A stretch of 59,111 nt of DNA from Pseudoxanthomonas sacheonensis (GTDB lineage Bacteria; Pseudomonadota; Gammaproteobacteria; Xanthomonadales; Xanthomonadaceae), in NCBI RefSeq assembly GCF_010093305.1, contig NZ_PDWS01000026.1, positions 1-59,111 on the forward strand, given 5' to 3'. Each line of letters opens with the position of its first letter. Within the stretch, counting starts at the first letter, position 1. The position numbers and the translations under genes were made by a program. Of the stretch, positions 44,702 to 53,379 are shown piece by piece. The notes under the pieces are model-generated. The model made no database searches, had not been told where the DNA came from, and worked only from the letters and a program-made list of their open reading frames with translations.

Positions 44702-45187
44702 GTGGGCATCTCTCCAATTGGCTGGCTCCACACGCTGGGCAGCCTCCCGGCCATTCCTCTTGCCGCTTACATGCTGGTCAAGCATGGGCGGATTGTTCCC
44801 GAGACTGGGGCTGGCCGTGCGTATTTATGGTTCATGCTGCTGGGCGTGCTGACGGTGTATCCGATTGCGCACCAGCCGGTCAGCGTGGTCGTTGCCACCG
44901 TCACGTTGGCGATGTTGCTGGTGGGATACGGCATCGCAAGATGGCGAACGGCGAGGAATTTCTGGAAGTACGTCCAGACGATTTCTCTGAGCATCAGCGT
45001 ATTCCTGCTGATGATCCCCACCGTCAGCGAGAGTCTGCGCAGGCTGCCGGTCGGCAATCCGCTGGTGACCGATTTGAAAGACCCACTACTGCTTGGCGTG
45101 CAGGGCGCGCTGTTCCTGGCGCTGATCGTCGGCATTCCGTTGCAGATTCTCGCGCTACGCAAGCAACAACATCTCCAGACCAGGTGA
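44702..45187 (+). CDS. Small integral membrane protein of unknown function
   Basis: This 161-residue protein begins at a GTG preceded by AGGAAC. Four transmembrane segments are evident (~8-25, ~42-58, ~62-78 and ~135-155, with another weak one near ~95-110). 'HTLGSLPAIPLAAYMLVKHG' and 'FMLLGVLTVYPIAHQ' resemble DUF2306-like or small bacterial membrane proteins seen next to TetR regulators, but I do not recognise a family with certainty. It is 7 bases from the TetR gene and is likely the primary target of that repressor. Confidence 0.75.
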   Translation: MGISPIGWLHTLGSLPAIPLAAYMLVKHGRIVPETGAGRAYLWFMLLGVLTVYPIAHQPVSVVVATVTLAMLLVGYGIARWRTARNFWKYVQTISLSISVFLLMIPTVSESLRRLPVGNPLVTDLKDPLLLGVQGALFLALIVGIPLQILALRKQQHLQTR

Positions 45188-45194
45188 TCGGTTG

Positions 45195-45800
45195 ATGTCC
45201 ACTTCAGAACCAGATTCGCAGTTGCAGTACTCGGCCAAAGCGCAGGAGATCCTCCAGCGGACGAACGAGCTGCTGGCCTCCGGTGGTTACAACGGCTTCA
45301 GCTACGCGGACATTGCGCAGCTGGTTGAGGTACGCAAAGCCAGCATTCATCATCACTTTCCCGCCAAGGCGGATTTGGTGAAGGCAACAGTGGCGCGGCA
45401 TAGGGAAGCAACGCAACGTGGCCTGCAGGCACTCGATGAATCCACGCCGGACCCCTTCGCACGGCTTGTCACCTACTCGCGCTATTGGGCGGACTGCATA
45501 CAAGCCTCCAATCCCCCGATCTGCATCTGCGCGCTGCTGGCGGCGGAATTGCCGGCGGTGCCGGCCGAAGTGGCAGATGAAGTCAAAGCGCATTTCAAGG
45601 ATCTCCATACCTGGCTTACCCTGACCATGGAGCAAGGAGTGGCACAGGGAAAAATGCAGTTGAGCGACACGCCGTCCGCTGAAGCGTCCATGTTCATGGC
45701 TTCGATACACGGCGCAATGCTTTCTGCGCGCGCCACCGGTAATGCGCCGCTTTTCTGGGAGATCGCGAAGACGGCTACCAACCGGTTGAGGGTGACATAG
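45195..45800 (+). CDS. TetR/AcrR family transcriptional regulator
   Basis: This 201-residue repressor has an N-terminal helix-turn-helix ('ASGGYNGFSYADIAQLVEVRK', 'ASIHHHFPAKADLVKATV') matching the TetR consensus, and a C-terminal ligand domain ('PICICALLAAELPAVPAEVAD', with Cys residues that could be redox-sensitive: CICA near residue 112). The Cys-rich start of the ligand domain is worth noting given the redox enzymes next door. It is co-transcribed with the membrane-protein gene and probably binds the palindrome in that promoter. Confidence 0.93.
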   Translation: MSTSEPDSQLQYSAKAQEILQRTNELLASGGYNGFSYADIAQLVEVRKASIHHHFPAKADLVKATVARHREATQRGLQALDESTPDPFARLVTYSRYWADCIQASNPPICICALLAAELPAVPAEVADEVKAHFKDLHTWLTLTMEQGVAQGKMQLSDTPSAEASMFMASIHGAMLSARATGNAPLFWEIAKTATNRLRVT

Positions 45801-46160
45801 CGGTCAAGGACGCAATCACGCAGGCACTTGGCATGTGCAGGGCTTGATCGCACCATCTCGTCATGTGCGGTTGATCCGTGGTTTTAGATGGGACACGCTA
45901 TACCGGCCATTTCCTGTTGAAGGCCGATGCATGTCCGCTTCCGCTGCCAAACGGGCACCCGGCAGCAGCGACCGTCTGCTCCGGGTCGGAAGCGACCATC
46001 CCTGCCGAGCTGGGCAAGAGAGCAAGCTGTTCGGCGGTCGGGTTCCTATGCCCGGCTATTCGTCAGGCAGACCGACAATGACGCGCGACAATCCGTTCGG
46101 GCCGGATCCGCCTCGCGGTTCGGCCTGCTCCCAGGCCTCAGACCTCTATCTGGAGTACTC
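45801..46160. other. Intergenic region, no convincing gene
   Basis: About 360 bases between the TetR gene and the DUF4406 gene. Open frames exist but have no domain signature, ribosome site or sensible composition. GGTCGGAAGCGAC near 45985-45997 resembles GGTCGGAAGCGGAC near 44433-44446, possibly debris of a dispersed sequence. No RNA gene is recognised. Confidence 0.45.
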
Positions 46161-46529
46161 GTGAAACCCCAAATGATCCTGGTCGCCGGCCCGTACCGCT
46201 CGGGCACCAACGACGACCCCCTTCTTATCGCGAAGAACGTGGAGGCGATGACGGAAGCGTCGCTTCGCCTGTTCCGTGCCGGACACCTGCCCGTCATGGG
46301 CGAGTGGTACGCCCTGCCGCTGATCGAGCACGCCGGCTCCACCGGCGTGGGCGACCCGGTCTTCAACGAAATATTCCACCCCGTCTCACGCCGTGTAGTC
46401 GCCAAATGCGACGGCTGCCTGCGCATCGGCGGACCGTCCGCCGGCGCAGATGAAATGGTCGAGCTGGCGCGTCGGCACGGCAAGACGGTGTACTTCTCGC
46501 TTGAGGAAATACCCGACGCCGAACCATGA
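46161..46529 (+). CDS. DUF4406 / deoxyribosyltransferase-like protein
   Basis: This 122-residue protein begins at a GTG with GGAG eight bases upstream. 'MILVAGPYRSGTNDDPLLI' and 'NVEAMTEASLRLFRAGHLPV', with a Rossmann-like start, fit the DUF4406 group related to nucleoside 2-deoxyribosyltransferases and TIR-like NAD-binding folds. 'CDGCLRIGGPSAGADEMVELAR' near the C-terminus corresponds to the strand-loop-helix where these folds bind a (deoxy)ribosyl group. Function is unknown. It converges with the small secreted protein gene. Confidence 0.8.
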   Translation: MKPQMILVAGPYRSGTNDDPLLIAKNVEAMTEASLRLFRAGHLPVMGEWYALPLIEHAGSTGVGDPVFNEIFHPVSRRVVAKCDGCLRIGGPSAGADEMVELARRHGKTVYFSLEEIPDAEP

Positions 46530-46540
46530 AACCATGCGCG

Positions 46541-46936
46541 TCATGGAACCTGCCCGCCAGCGTATTGCGCAGCCGGCAGTTGCGAACGGACCAGCCAGCT
46601 TGTGTCCCGCGGCAGCGGACGAATTGCGAGTTTTCCCCCGCTGCAGATGTCCACGTCCTTGTAGACCAGCGTCCTGCCGTTGCGGAATTTGAAGCGGATA
46701 TCGTATAGACAGCTCTCGCCCGCGATTTCTATGGTGGTCGAATCGCTGCCCCCGCGCAGGGGCGCACCCAGCGGTTTTTCCTGGAACGCGTCGCTGCCTG
46801 CGGGCGCGACTTCGAGGGAAATCACGCTGTCGTGCGCGCGATTGATCAGGTCCAGATAGCGGATGTTCTTCCCGCCGGCGTGCGCGGCGGCGGCGAACAA
46901 GAAGGTGGCGAGAACGGCGGGGCGAGTCAGGCGCAT
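46541..46936 (-). CDS. Exported protein of unknown function
   Basis: The 131-residue product has a short Sec leader ('MRLTRPAVLATFLFAAAAHAGG'). The mature part is beta-rich with 'YLDLINRAHDSVISLEVAPAG' and 'YDIRFKFRNGRTLVYKDVDIC', two Cys residues that could form a disulfide. I do not recognise the family. The start at 46936 was chosen for the leader; the frame is open further upstream. It is divergent from the LytS-like kinase gene, sharing a 220-bp intergenic region. Confidence 0.75.
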   Translation of the reverse strand: MRLTRPAVLATFLFAAAAHAGGKNIRYLDLINRAHDSVISLEVAPAGSDAFQEKPLGAPLRGGSDSTTIEIAGESCLYDIRFKFRNGRTLVYKDVDICSGGKLAIRPLPRDTSWLVRSQLPAAQYAGGQVP

Positions 46937-47156
46937 GGCGAAGGTCTCCGGTCGGGATGGATGGACACCGATGGCACTGCGATGGCAGGTCGGCGCATGC
47001 ATCAGACCCAGGCCAAGACGTCTCCGGCAACCGGATCGGGACGAATCGTCGCTACGCGGTTGCCAATCGTAGCCGCGCGTCGCCGCGCTTTTCAGGGCAG
47101 CGCCCCGCGCCTAGGATGGCCTTGTCCCGATACCCGGGATGGTCAGGACACTTGCA

Positions 47157-48296
47157 ATGAAGATCCGCCTCGGCACTACGGAAATAGGCTTCTGGCGCTA
47201 CTTCGCCCTCTGGACGGCGGTGGCGGTGGTGTTCGCCATACAAGGATCGCTGACCGCGGGGTTGGACGACGGCCCCAGCTTCGGCATATTCACGTATCTG
47301 CGCTGGTCGATGATCCAGTGGTACACCTGGGCCACGCTGGCGCCCACCGTATTCCGTCTTGCGGAGCGCTATCCGGTGCGGGCGCCGCTGCGCTTGCGCG
47401 GGCTCGGTGCGCAACTGTTGGCCAGCCTGTGCGTCACCTTCCTGGCGATGGTGATCGGGGCGATGGTCTCCACCGTGTTCGAACCCAGCGGGTTCAGCCA
47501 GCAACTGTGGTACTTCCTGGCCCAGCACTTCGCCACCGGGCTGCTGACCTATTGGGCACTGTTCGCCATCCAGCAGGCGATCCATTTCCACGCCGAAAAA
47601 GCGCGCCGCGAGGTCGAGGCGAGCCGTCTGGCCACCGAACTGGCGCAGTCGCGGCTGCTGGCGTTGAAGTCGCAGCTTCAACCGCATTTTCTGTTCAACA
47701 CGCTGCACGCCATCATCACTCTGCTCGACGAAGACAAAGTGTCGGCCGAAGACATGCTGCTGCGGCTGAGCGAACTGCTGCGCGCGTTTCTGGAAGATTA
47801 CGACGGGCAGGAGATCAGCTTGCGCCACGAGCTGACTTTGATCGAACTGTACCTGGGCATCCAGCGCACCCGCTTCAAGGACCGCCTGACCACGCAGATC
47901 TACATCGCGCCCGATACGCTGGATTGCGCGGTGCCCAGCCTGATCCTGCAGCCCATCGTCGAGAATGCGATCCGCCACGGCATCGGCCAGCGCGTGGGCA
48001 GCGACAATATCGAGATCGAAAGCCGGCGCGAGGGCGATACGCTGTGCATAGACGTGCGCAACCGCAACAGCACGCTGGCCGCCGGACCTGCGGACTCGGC
48101 CGGACACGGTATCGGCCTGTCGAACACGCGCTTGCGATTGAAGGAGCTCTACGGCGATTCCGCGCAGGTACGCTTGGAAATGATCTTTCCCGAAGGAGTG
48201 GTATGCCGCATCCGCATTCCCTTCCGCGAACTGGAAGGACCGGACGACGCGCCGGAATTTTCGCCGGAGTTCTCACCGGATCCGGCCTCCGCATGA
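47157..48296 (+). CDS. LytS/YehU-type sensor histidine kinase
   Basis: This is a membrane sensor of the His_kinase superfamily that includes LytS, AlgZ and YehU. In 379 residues there are four transmembrane helices (~18-36, ~48-66, ~85-110, ~122-145), then a short coiled coil. The kinase motif 'LKSQLQPHFLFNTLHAIITL' carries the phosphorylatable His near residue 180. The HATPase has 'LILQPIVENAIRHGIG' and 'GHGIGLSNTRLRLKELYG'. It is coupled by ATGA overlap to the LytTR regulator gene, forming a two-component pair. Confidence 0.94.
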   Translation: MKIRLGTTEIGFWRYFALWTAVAVVFAIQGSLTAGLDDGPSFGIFTYLRWSMIQWYTWATLAPTVFRLAERYPVRAPLRLRGLGAQLLASLCVTFLAMVIGAMVSTVFEPSGFSQQLWYFLAQHFATGLLTYWALFAIQQAIHFHAEKARREVEASRLATELAQSRLLALKSQLQPHFLFNTLHAIITLLDEDKVSAEDMLLRLSELLRAFLEDYDGQEISLRHELTLIELYLGIQRTRFKDRLTTQIYIAPDTLDCAVPSLILQPIVENAIRHGIGQRVGSDNIEIESRREGDTLCIDVRNRNSTLAAGPADSAGHGIGLSNTRLRLKELYGDSAQVRLEMIFPEGVVCRIRIPFRELEGPDDAPEFSPEFSPDPASA

Positions 48297-49072
48297 GCAT
48301 CGGCGCGCTGGTGGTGGACGACGAGCCGATCGCGCGCCACGCGATCGTGCGTCTGCTGCGCGACGATCCGGACATCGAAGTGCTGGGCGAATGCGGCGAT
48401 GGCGTGTCGGCTGTGTCGGCGATCCGCAACCAGTCGCCTGACCTGGTGTTCCTGGACATCCAGATGCCGGCTATCACCGGCCTGGACGTGGTGGCCACCA
48501 TCGGCGCCGAGCGCATGCCGGCGACGGTGTTCGTCACCGCTTACGAGCAGTACGCGGTGCGCGCGTTCGAGGCGAACGCGGTGGACTACCTGGTCAAGCC
48601 GTTCAGCCGCGAGCGCTTCGCCGCCACGCTGCAACGCGCGAAGACGCGATTGTCCACGCCCGATGCCGTGGGGCCGCAGGCCTCGGCGCGCATCCTGCAG
48701 GCGCTGGACGCGCTGCGCCAGCGCGACGATTATCTGGACCGCATACCGGTTCGCGTGGACGAACACGTGGTCTTCGTGGCCGTCGACGACATCGTCTGGA
48801 TCAGGGCCAGCCGCAACACGGTGCAGATCCATCTTGCCGACCGCGCGCACGAACTACGCGAGACCATGGCCACGCTGGCCGCCCGCCTGGACCCGCGCCA
48901 CTTCGCCCGCGTGCACCGCTCGGCGATCGTCAACGTGCGCCGGGTCAAGGCCATCCACCCCTGGTTCAACGGCCATCACGTGGTCACCATGGATACCGGC
49001 CAGCAACTGCGCATGAGCCGTTACCAGCACGAGACCTTCTTGCGGCTGGTTTCCACCCGCAAGGAGGAGTGA
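48293..49072 (+). CDS. LytTR-family response regulator
   Basis: The 259-residue regulator has a receiver (1-~120: 'ALVVDDEPIARHAIVRLL', phospho-Asp in 'LVFLDIQMPAITGLD' near residue 55, 'TAYEQYAVRAFEANAVDYLVK') and a C-terminal LytTR DNA-binding domain ('VDDIVWIRASRNTVQIHL', 'FARVHRSAIVNVRRVKAIHP'). The start overlaps the kinase stop by four bases; frames extending further upstream only shadow the kinase gene. Target genes are not evident; an inverted repeat follows the stop. Confidence 0.95.
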   Translation: MSIGALVVDDEPIARHAIVRLLRDDPDIEVLGECGDGVSAVSAIRNQSPDLVFLDIQMPAITGLDVVATIGAERMPATVFVTAYEQYAVRAFEANAVDYLVKPFSRERFAATLQRAKTRLSTPDAVGPQASARILQALDALRQRDDYLDRIPVRVDEHVVFVAVDDIVWIRASRNTVQIHLADRAHELRETMATLAARLDPRHFARVHRSAIVNVRRVKAIHPWFNGHHVVTMDTGQQLRMSRYQHETFLRLVSTRKEE

Positions 49073-49097
49073 TTCGAATCGACGTTTCTCCTGGCGC

Positions 49098-49157
49098 GCG
49101 TAGGAGCGACGCGATTCGCGAAGGGACATGCATTCGCGACTCACGTCGCTCCTACGC
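49098..49157. repeat. Inverted repeat of the GTAGGAGC family
   Basis: GCGTAGGAGCGACG (49098-49111) pairs with CGTCGCTCCTACGC (49144-49157), and inner TTCGCGA/TCGCGAA-type sequences extend the stem imperfectly. The GTAGGAGC core is shared with the larger element at 6.05 kb. It lies just after the LytTR regulator, consistent with a 3'-end structure. Confidence 0.85.
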
Positions 49158-49300
49158 ACTTAATCCAATTTGAATTGCGGAGTCGTTCGCATTCCGGCCA
49201 TGCCTTTCCGCATCGCATATCGGAACGCCAATGCCGCTTTCACGGACAGGAAACACATAGGTGGACCGACGCCGGTTCGCTTGAGCGCACCGGCCATCGT

Positions 49301-49720
49301 TCAATGGGGCTGCGAAACGTGCCGGAAAACCTCCGCCTTCAGCGAGCGCATGTCGGTTCTGCGCTCCAGATCGGCCAAGGCCACGATACCGCACAGCAGG
49401 CCTTGGTCGTCGACTATCGGTATGCGACGGATTTTTTCGCGGACCATCAGTTCGGCGCAATCCTTCATATCGGCGTTCTGTTCTATGGTTATCGCCGGAC
49501 TGGTCATGCAGTCTTCCGCTCGCACCTGCTTCGGATCCTGTCCGTACGCGACCAGGCGGACCACGATGTCGCGGTCGGTGACCACGCCGATCGGTTTTCC
49601 TTCATGCAGTATCGGAATTTCGCCGACGTCGTTGTCGAGCATCTTGCGCGCCACCTCGCTCAAGTAGGTGGATGCGGCGGCGGCGACGGGGTTAGGCGTC
49701 ATTACGGTTCTGACTTTCAC
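49301..49720 (-). CDS. CBS-domain pair protein
   Basis: This 139-residue cytosolic protein consists almost entirely of two CBS domains: 'VMTPNPVAAAASTYLSEVARKM' with 'EIPILHEGKPIGVVTDRDIV', and 'CMTSPAITIEQNADMKDCAELM' with 'RRIPIVDDQGLLCGIVALADL'. Such stand-alone pairs usually bind adenine nucleotides and sense energy state. The GTG at 49720 follows AAAGGAAAGA at good spacing, so a start there is preferred over a longer frame. It is divergent from the trehalose operon; whether it regulates it is unknown. Confidence 0.9.
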   Translation of the reverse strand: MKVRTVMTPNPVAAAASTYLSEVARKMLDNDVGEIPILHEGKPIGVVTDRDIVVRLVAYGQDPKQVRAEDCMTSPAITIEQNADMKDCAELMVREKIRRIPIVDDQGLLCGIVALADLERRTDMRSLKAEVFRHVSQPH

Positions 49721-50085
49721 TGATCTTTCCTTTCGGGCGGGCGTCCGATCCTCGCGCAAGCGAAATCAAAAGACCGTCAACCTGCCGTTAACCCCCGGTG
49801 ATCTATGGAGATGATGTCCGACGATGCATCGGCGGCGCGGATCATGCGATAGCACCGCCATGAATTGGCCGATGGATCCCTACGGAATATTCAGCCTTAC
49901 GGAATATTTAGCGTCGGCTGGACGCTTCCGTTAGGTTCGCCGCGGAAAATGCGGATTCGAAGATAGCGCTAGCGCATGGAATGCGCTTTCTTCTTCACGG
50001 ATGCTTTATGTAACCGATGAAGAATTCCGGTTCGCCAGCCTCCCTTCATCGCAGTGCACAAATCCATTACATGCGCATCTTTAAC
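49721..50085. other. Control region between CBS gene and trehalose operon
   Basis: No gene is seen. It contains a tandem near-repeat at 49879-49912 and is less GC-rich than its surroundings, as expected of a stress-regulated promoter region. The otsB start is uncertain within its right end. Confidence 0.5.
49879..49912. repeat. Tandem direct repeat upstream of the trehalose operon
   Basis: CCTACGGAATATTCAGC and CCTTACGGAATATTTAGC follow one another almost without a gap. The core TACGGAATATT is identical in both. Tandem 17-18-base units in a promoter-proximal position suggest a binding site for a regulator or a duplicated -10 region. Confidence 0.6.
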
Positions 50086-50865
50086 ATGGACGCCATGGAT
50101 AACGATGATGAATCTCGGATTCCTCCTTCGATAAACCGCAATTGGGCGTTGTTTCTGGATGTAGACGGAACTCTCGCGCCGCATGTCGAGCGGCCCGACG
50201 GCGTGGTGCTGGACGATGCGCTGCGCCGCCTCCTGACCGGCCTTTCCGGCTATTTGGGCGGCGCGCTGGCTTTGGTGAGCGGCCGCAGCATCGCTTCGCT
50301 CGACGCCTTGCTGCACCCCCTGCGGCTCGTTAGCCTGGCTGGCCTTCACGGCATCCAGCGCCGGACGGAGGCCGGGGATTACCGGGCAGCGCAATGGGAC
50401 GACGATGCGCTTGCCGATCATGCGAAATACGCCAACGAGTTGGCTGCCCACTTCCCGGGAGCCAGCGTCGAACACAACGGTCCCTGCCTTTACCTGCACT
50501 GGCGCTCGGCGCCCGAGGCCGCGCCTGCGCTTACCGGCTTTGCCGAAGATCTGGAAAGCGCCCTGCCCTCGTATCGCCTGCACCGCGGTTTGCACGGAAT
50601 CGAGATTCGCCCCGCCGGCGTCGACAAAGGCGAGGCCATCCGCCACTTCATGTCCAGCCCGCCATTCGCGGGAAGACGCGCCGCGTTCGCCGGCGACGAT
50701 CCCGCGGACGAACCCGGCTTCGCCGCGGTCAACGAAATGCGGGGAATCAGCGTGCTGGTGGGCGCGCCACGCGCGACGTCGGCCCGTTTCGGGCTGCCCG
50801 ATGTCGATGCGGTGCTGGCATGGCTGGCGAAGCGTGAAGCGCGGCTTGTGGAAGAGCTCGCATGA
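50086..50865 (+). CDS. otsB: Trehalose-6-phosphate phosphatase
   Basis: OtsB dephosphorylates trehalose-6-phosphate to trehalose, a compatible solute. It is a HAD-superfamily enzyme of ~259 residues. 'WALFLDVDGTLAPH' has the nucleophile and acid Asp residues, 'LALVSGRSIASLD' motif II, 'GVDKGEAIRHF' motif III (Lys) and 'AFAGDDPADEPGF' motif IV (Ala replaces the usual Thr of GDDxTDE). Several in-frame ATGs (50017, 50071, 50086, 50095) lack good ribosome sites, so the start is uncertain. It is followed by otsA after 22 bases. Confidence 0.93.
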   Translation: MDAMDNDDESRIPPSINRNWALFLDVDGTLAPHVERPDGVVLDDALRRLLTGLSGYLGGALALVSGRSIASLDALLHPLRLVSLAGLHGIQRRTEAGDYRAAQWDDDALADHAKYANELAAHFPGASVEHNGPCLYLHWRSAPEAAPALTGFAEDLESALPSYRLHRGLHGIEIRPAGVDKGEAIRHFMSSPPFAGRRAAFAGDDPADEPGFAAVNEMRGISVLVGAPRATSARFGLPDVDAVLAWLAKREARLVEELA

Positions 50866-50887
50866 GAGGCCGCACAGGAGAAACGGC

Positions 50888-52285
<1,398 letters not shown>

Positions 52286-52307
52286 GAAAGAAATCAAAGG
52301 AGAACCC

Positions 52308-53375
52308 ATGAGAATCGCGCAGATCGCGCCTTTGCTTGAATCGGTACCTCCGCGGCTGTACGGCGGAACCGAGCGCGTCGTGTCTTACCTGACCGAAGCG
52401 CTGGTGGAGCGCGGACACCAGGTGACGCTGTTCGCTTCCGGCGATTCGGCGACCTCCGGCGACCTGACCAGTTTCAGGGAACAGGCGCTGCGCCTGGACC
52501 CGGCGCCGCAAAAGTCGGCGCTTGCGGCGCACTTGTCCATGCTGCACGGCATCCGCCAATGCGCTGACGATTTCGACGTGCTGCACTTCCATATCGACTT
52601 GCTGCCCTTCCCCATATTCGAGACGGTAGCGCACAAGACCGTCACCACGTTGCATGGCCGCCAGGACAAGCAGGACCTGGCACAGGCCTACCGTCGCTGG
52701 TCCGGTTTCCCATTGGTTTCCATTTCCGACAGCCAGCGCAAACCCATGCCTTGGGCCAACTGGTTCGATACGATCCATCATGGACTGCCGCCCGGCTTGT
52801 GCATCCCTCCCTCCCGGCCTGCCTGCGACTATCTCGCTTTCCTGGGGCGTCTCTCGCCGGAAAAGCGCCCCGACCGCGCCATAGAGATCGCCCGAAGAGT
52901 CGGCATGCCGCTGAAGATCGCCGCGAAAGTGGGCGCGGGAGACCAACGATACTTCCATCAGACCATCGCGCCCATGCTGGAAGGCGCCGATGTGGAATTC
53001 ATCGGCGAGATAGACGATTCCAGGAAGAGCGAATTCCTCGGCAACGCCGCGGCCTTGCTGTTCCCGATCGACTGGCCCGAGCCGTTCGGCCTGGTCATGA
53101 TCGAAGCGATGGCCTGCGGCACGCCGGTGGTGGCCTGGCGCGAAGGGTCGGTGCCGGAAATCGTGGACGACGGCATCAGCGGCCGGGTCGTGGACGGAAT
53201 GGAGGAAGCCGTGGCCGCGGTGGCCGAAGTGCGCACCTACGACCGCCGCCGCATACGCGCCTGTTTCGACCGGCGTTTCGACGCATCGCGCATGGTGGAC
53301 CGCTACGAATCACTGTATCTGCGCCTGACGCAAGAGCAGCCGGTTTTGAAGCAGCCGGTCTTGAAGAAGGCCTGA
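52308..53375 (+). CDS. Family 4 glycosyltransferase
   Basis: This 355-residue GT-B fold enzyme has an N-terminal half ('IAPLLESVPPRLYGGTERVV' with the acceptor loop) and a C-terminal GT4 domain with 'FLGRLSPEKRPDRAIEIARR', 'FIGEIDDSRKSEFLGNAAAL' and 'PFGLVMIEAMACGTPVVAW' (Ex7E-type motif) plus 'GSVPEIVDDGISG'. Substrate is unknown; association with trehalose and debranching genes suggests glucan or trehalose-glycoside metabolism. The C-terminus has a tandem duplication ('QPVLKQPVLKK'). It starts 22 bases after otsA. Confidence 0.93.
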   Translation: MRIAQIAPLLESVPPRLYGGTERVVSYLTEALVERGHQVTLFASGDSATSGDLTSFREQALRLDPAPQKSALAAHLSMLHGIRQCADDFDVLHFHIDLLPFPIFETVAHKTVTTLHGRQDKQDLAQAYRRWSGFPLVSISDSQRKPMPWANWFDTIHHGLPPGLCIPPSRPACDYLAFLGRLSPEKRPDRAIEIARRVGMPLKIAAKVGAGDQRYFHQTIAPMLEGADVEFIGEIDDSRKSEFLGNAAALLFPIDWPEPFGLVMIEAMACGTPVVAWREGSVPEIVDDGISGRVVDGMEEAVAAVAEVRTYDRRRIRACFDRRFDASRMVDRYESLYLRLTQEQPVLKQPVLKKA

Positions 53376-53379
53376 CGCG

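Noticed and set aside
46832..48292. Long in-frame extension upstream of the LytTR regulator
   Set aside because: This part is an out-of-phase reading of the LytS-like kinase gene; the receiver domain starts at 48293 with an ATGA overlap.
53339..53370. Tandem 15-base duplication at the 3' end of the GT4 gene as a regulatory repeat
   Set aside because: It is in-frame ('QPVLKQPVLK') at a flexible C-terminus and is more simply a small coding duplication.
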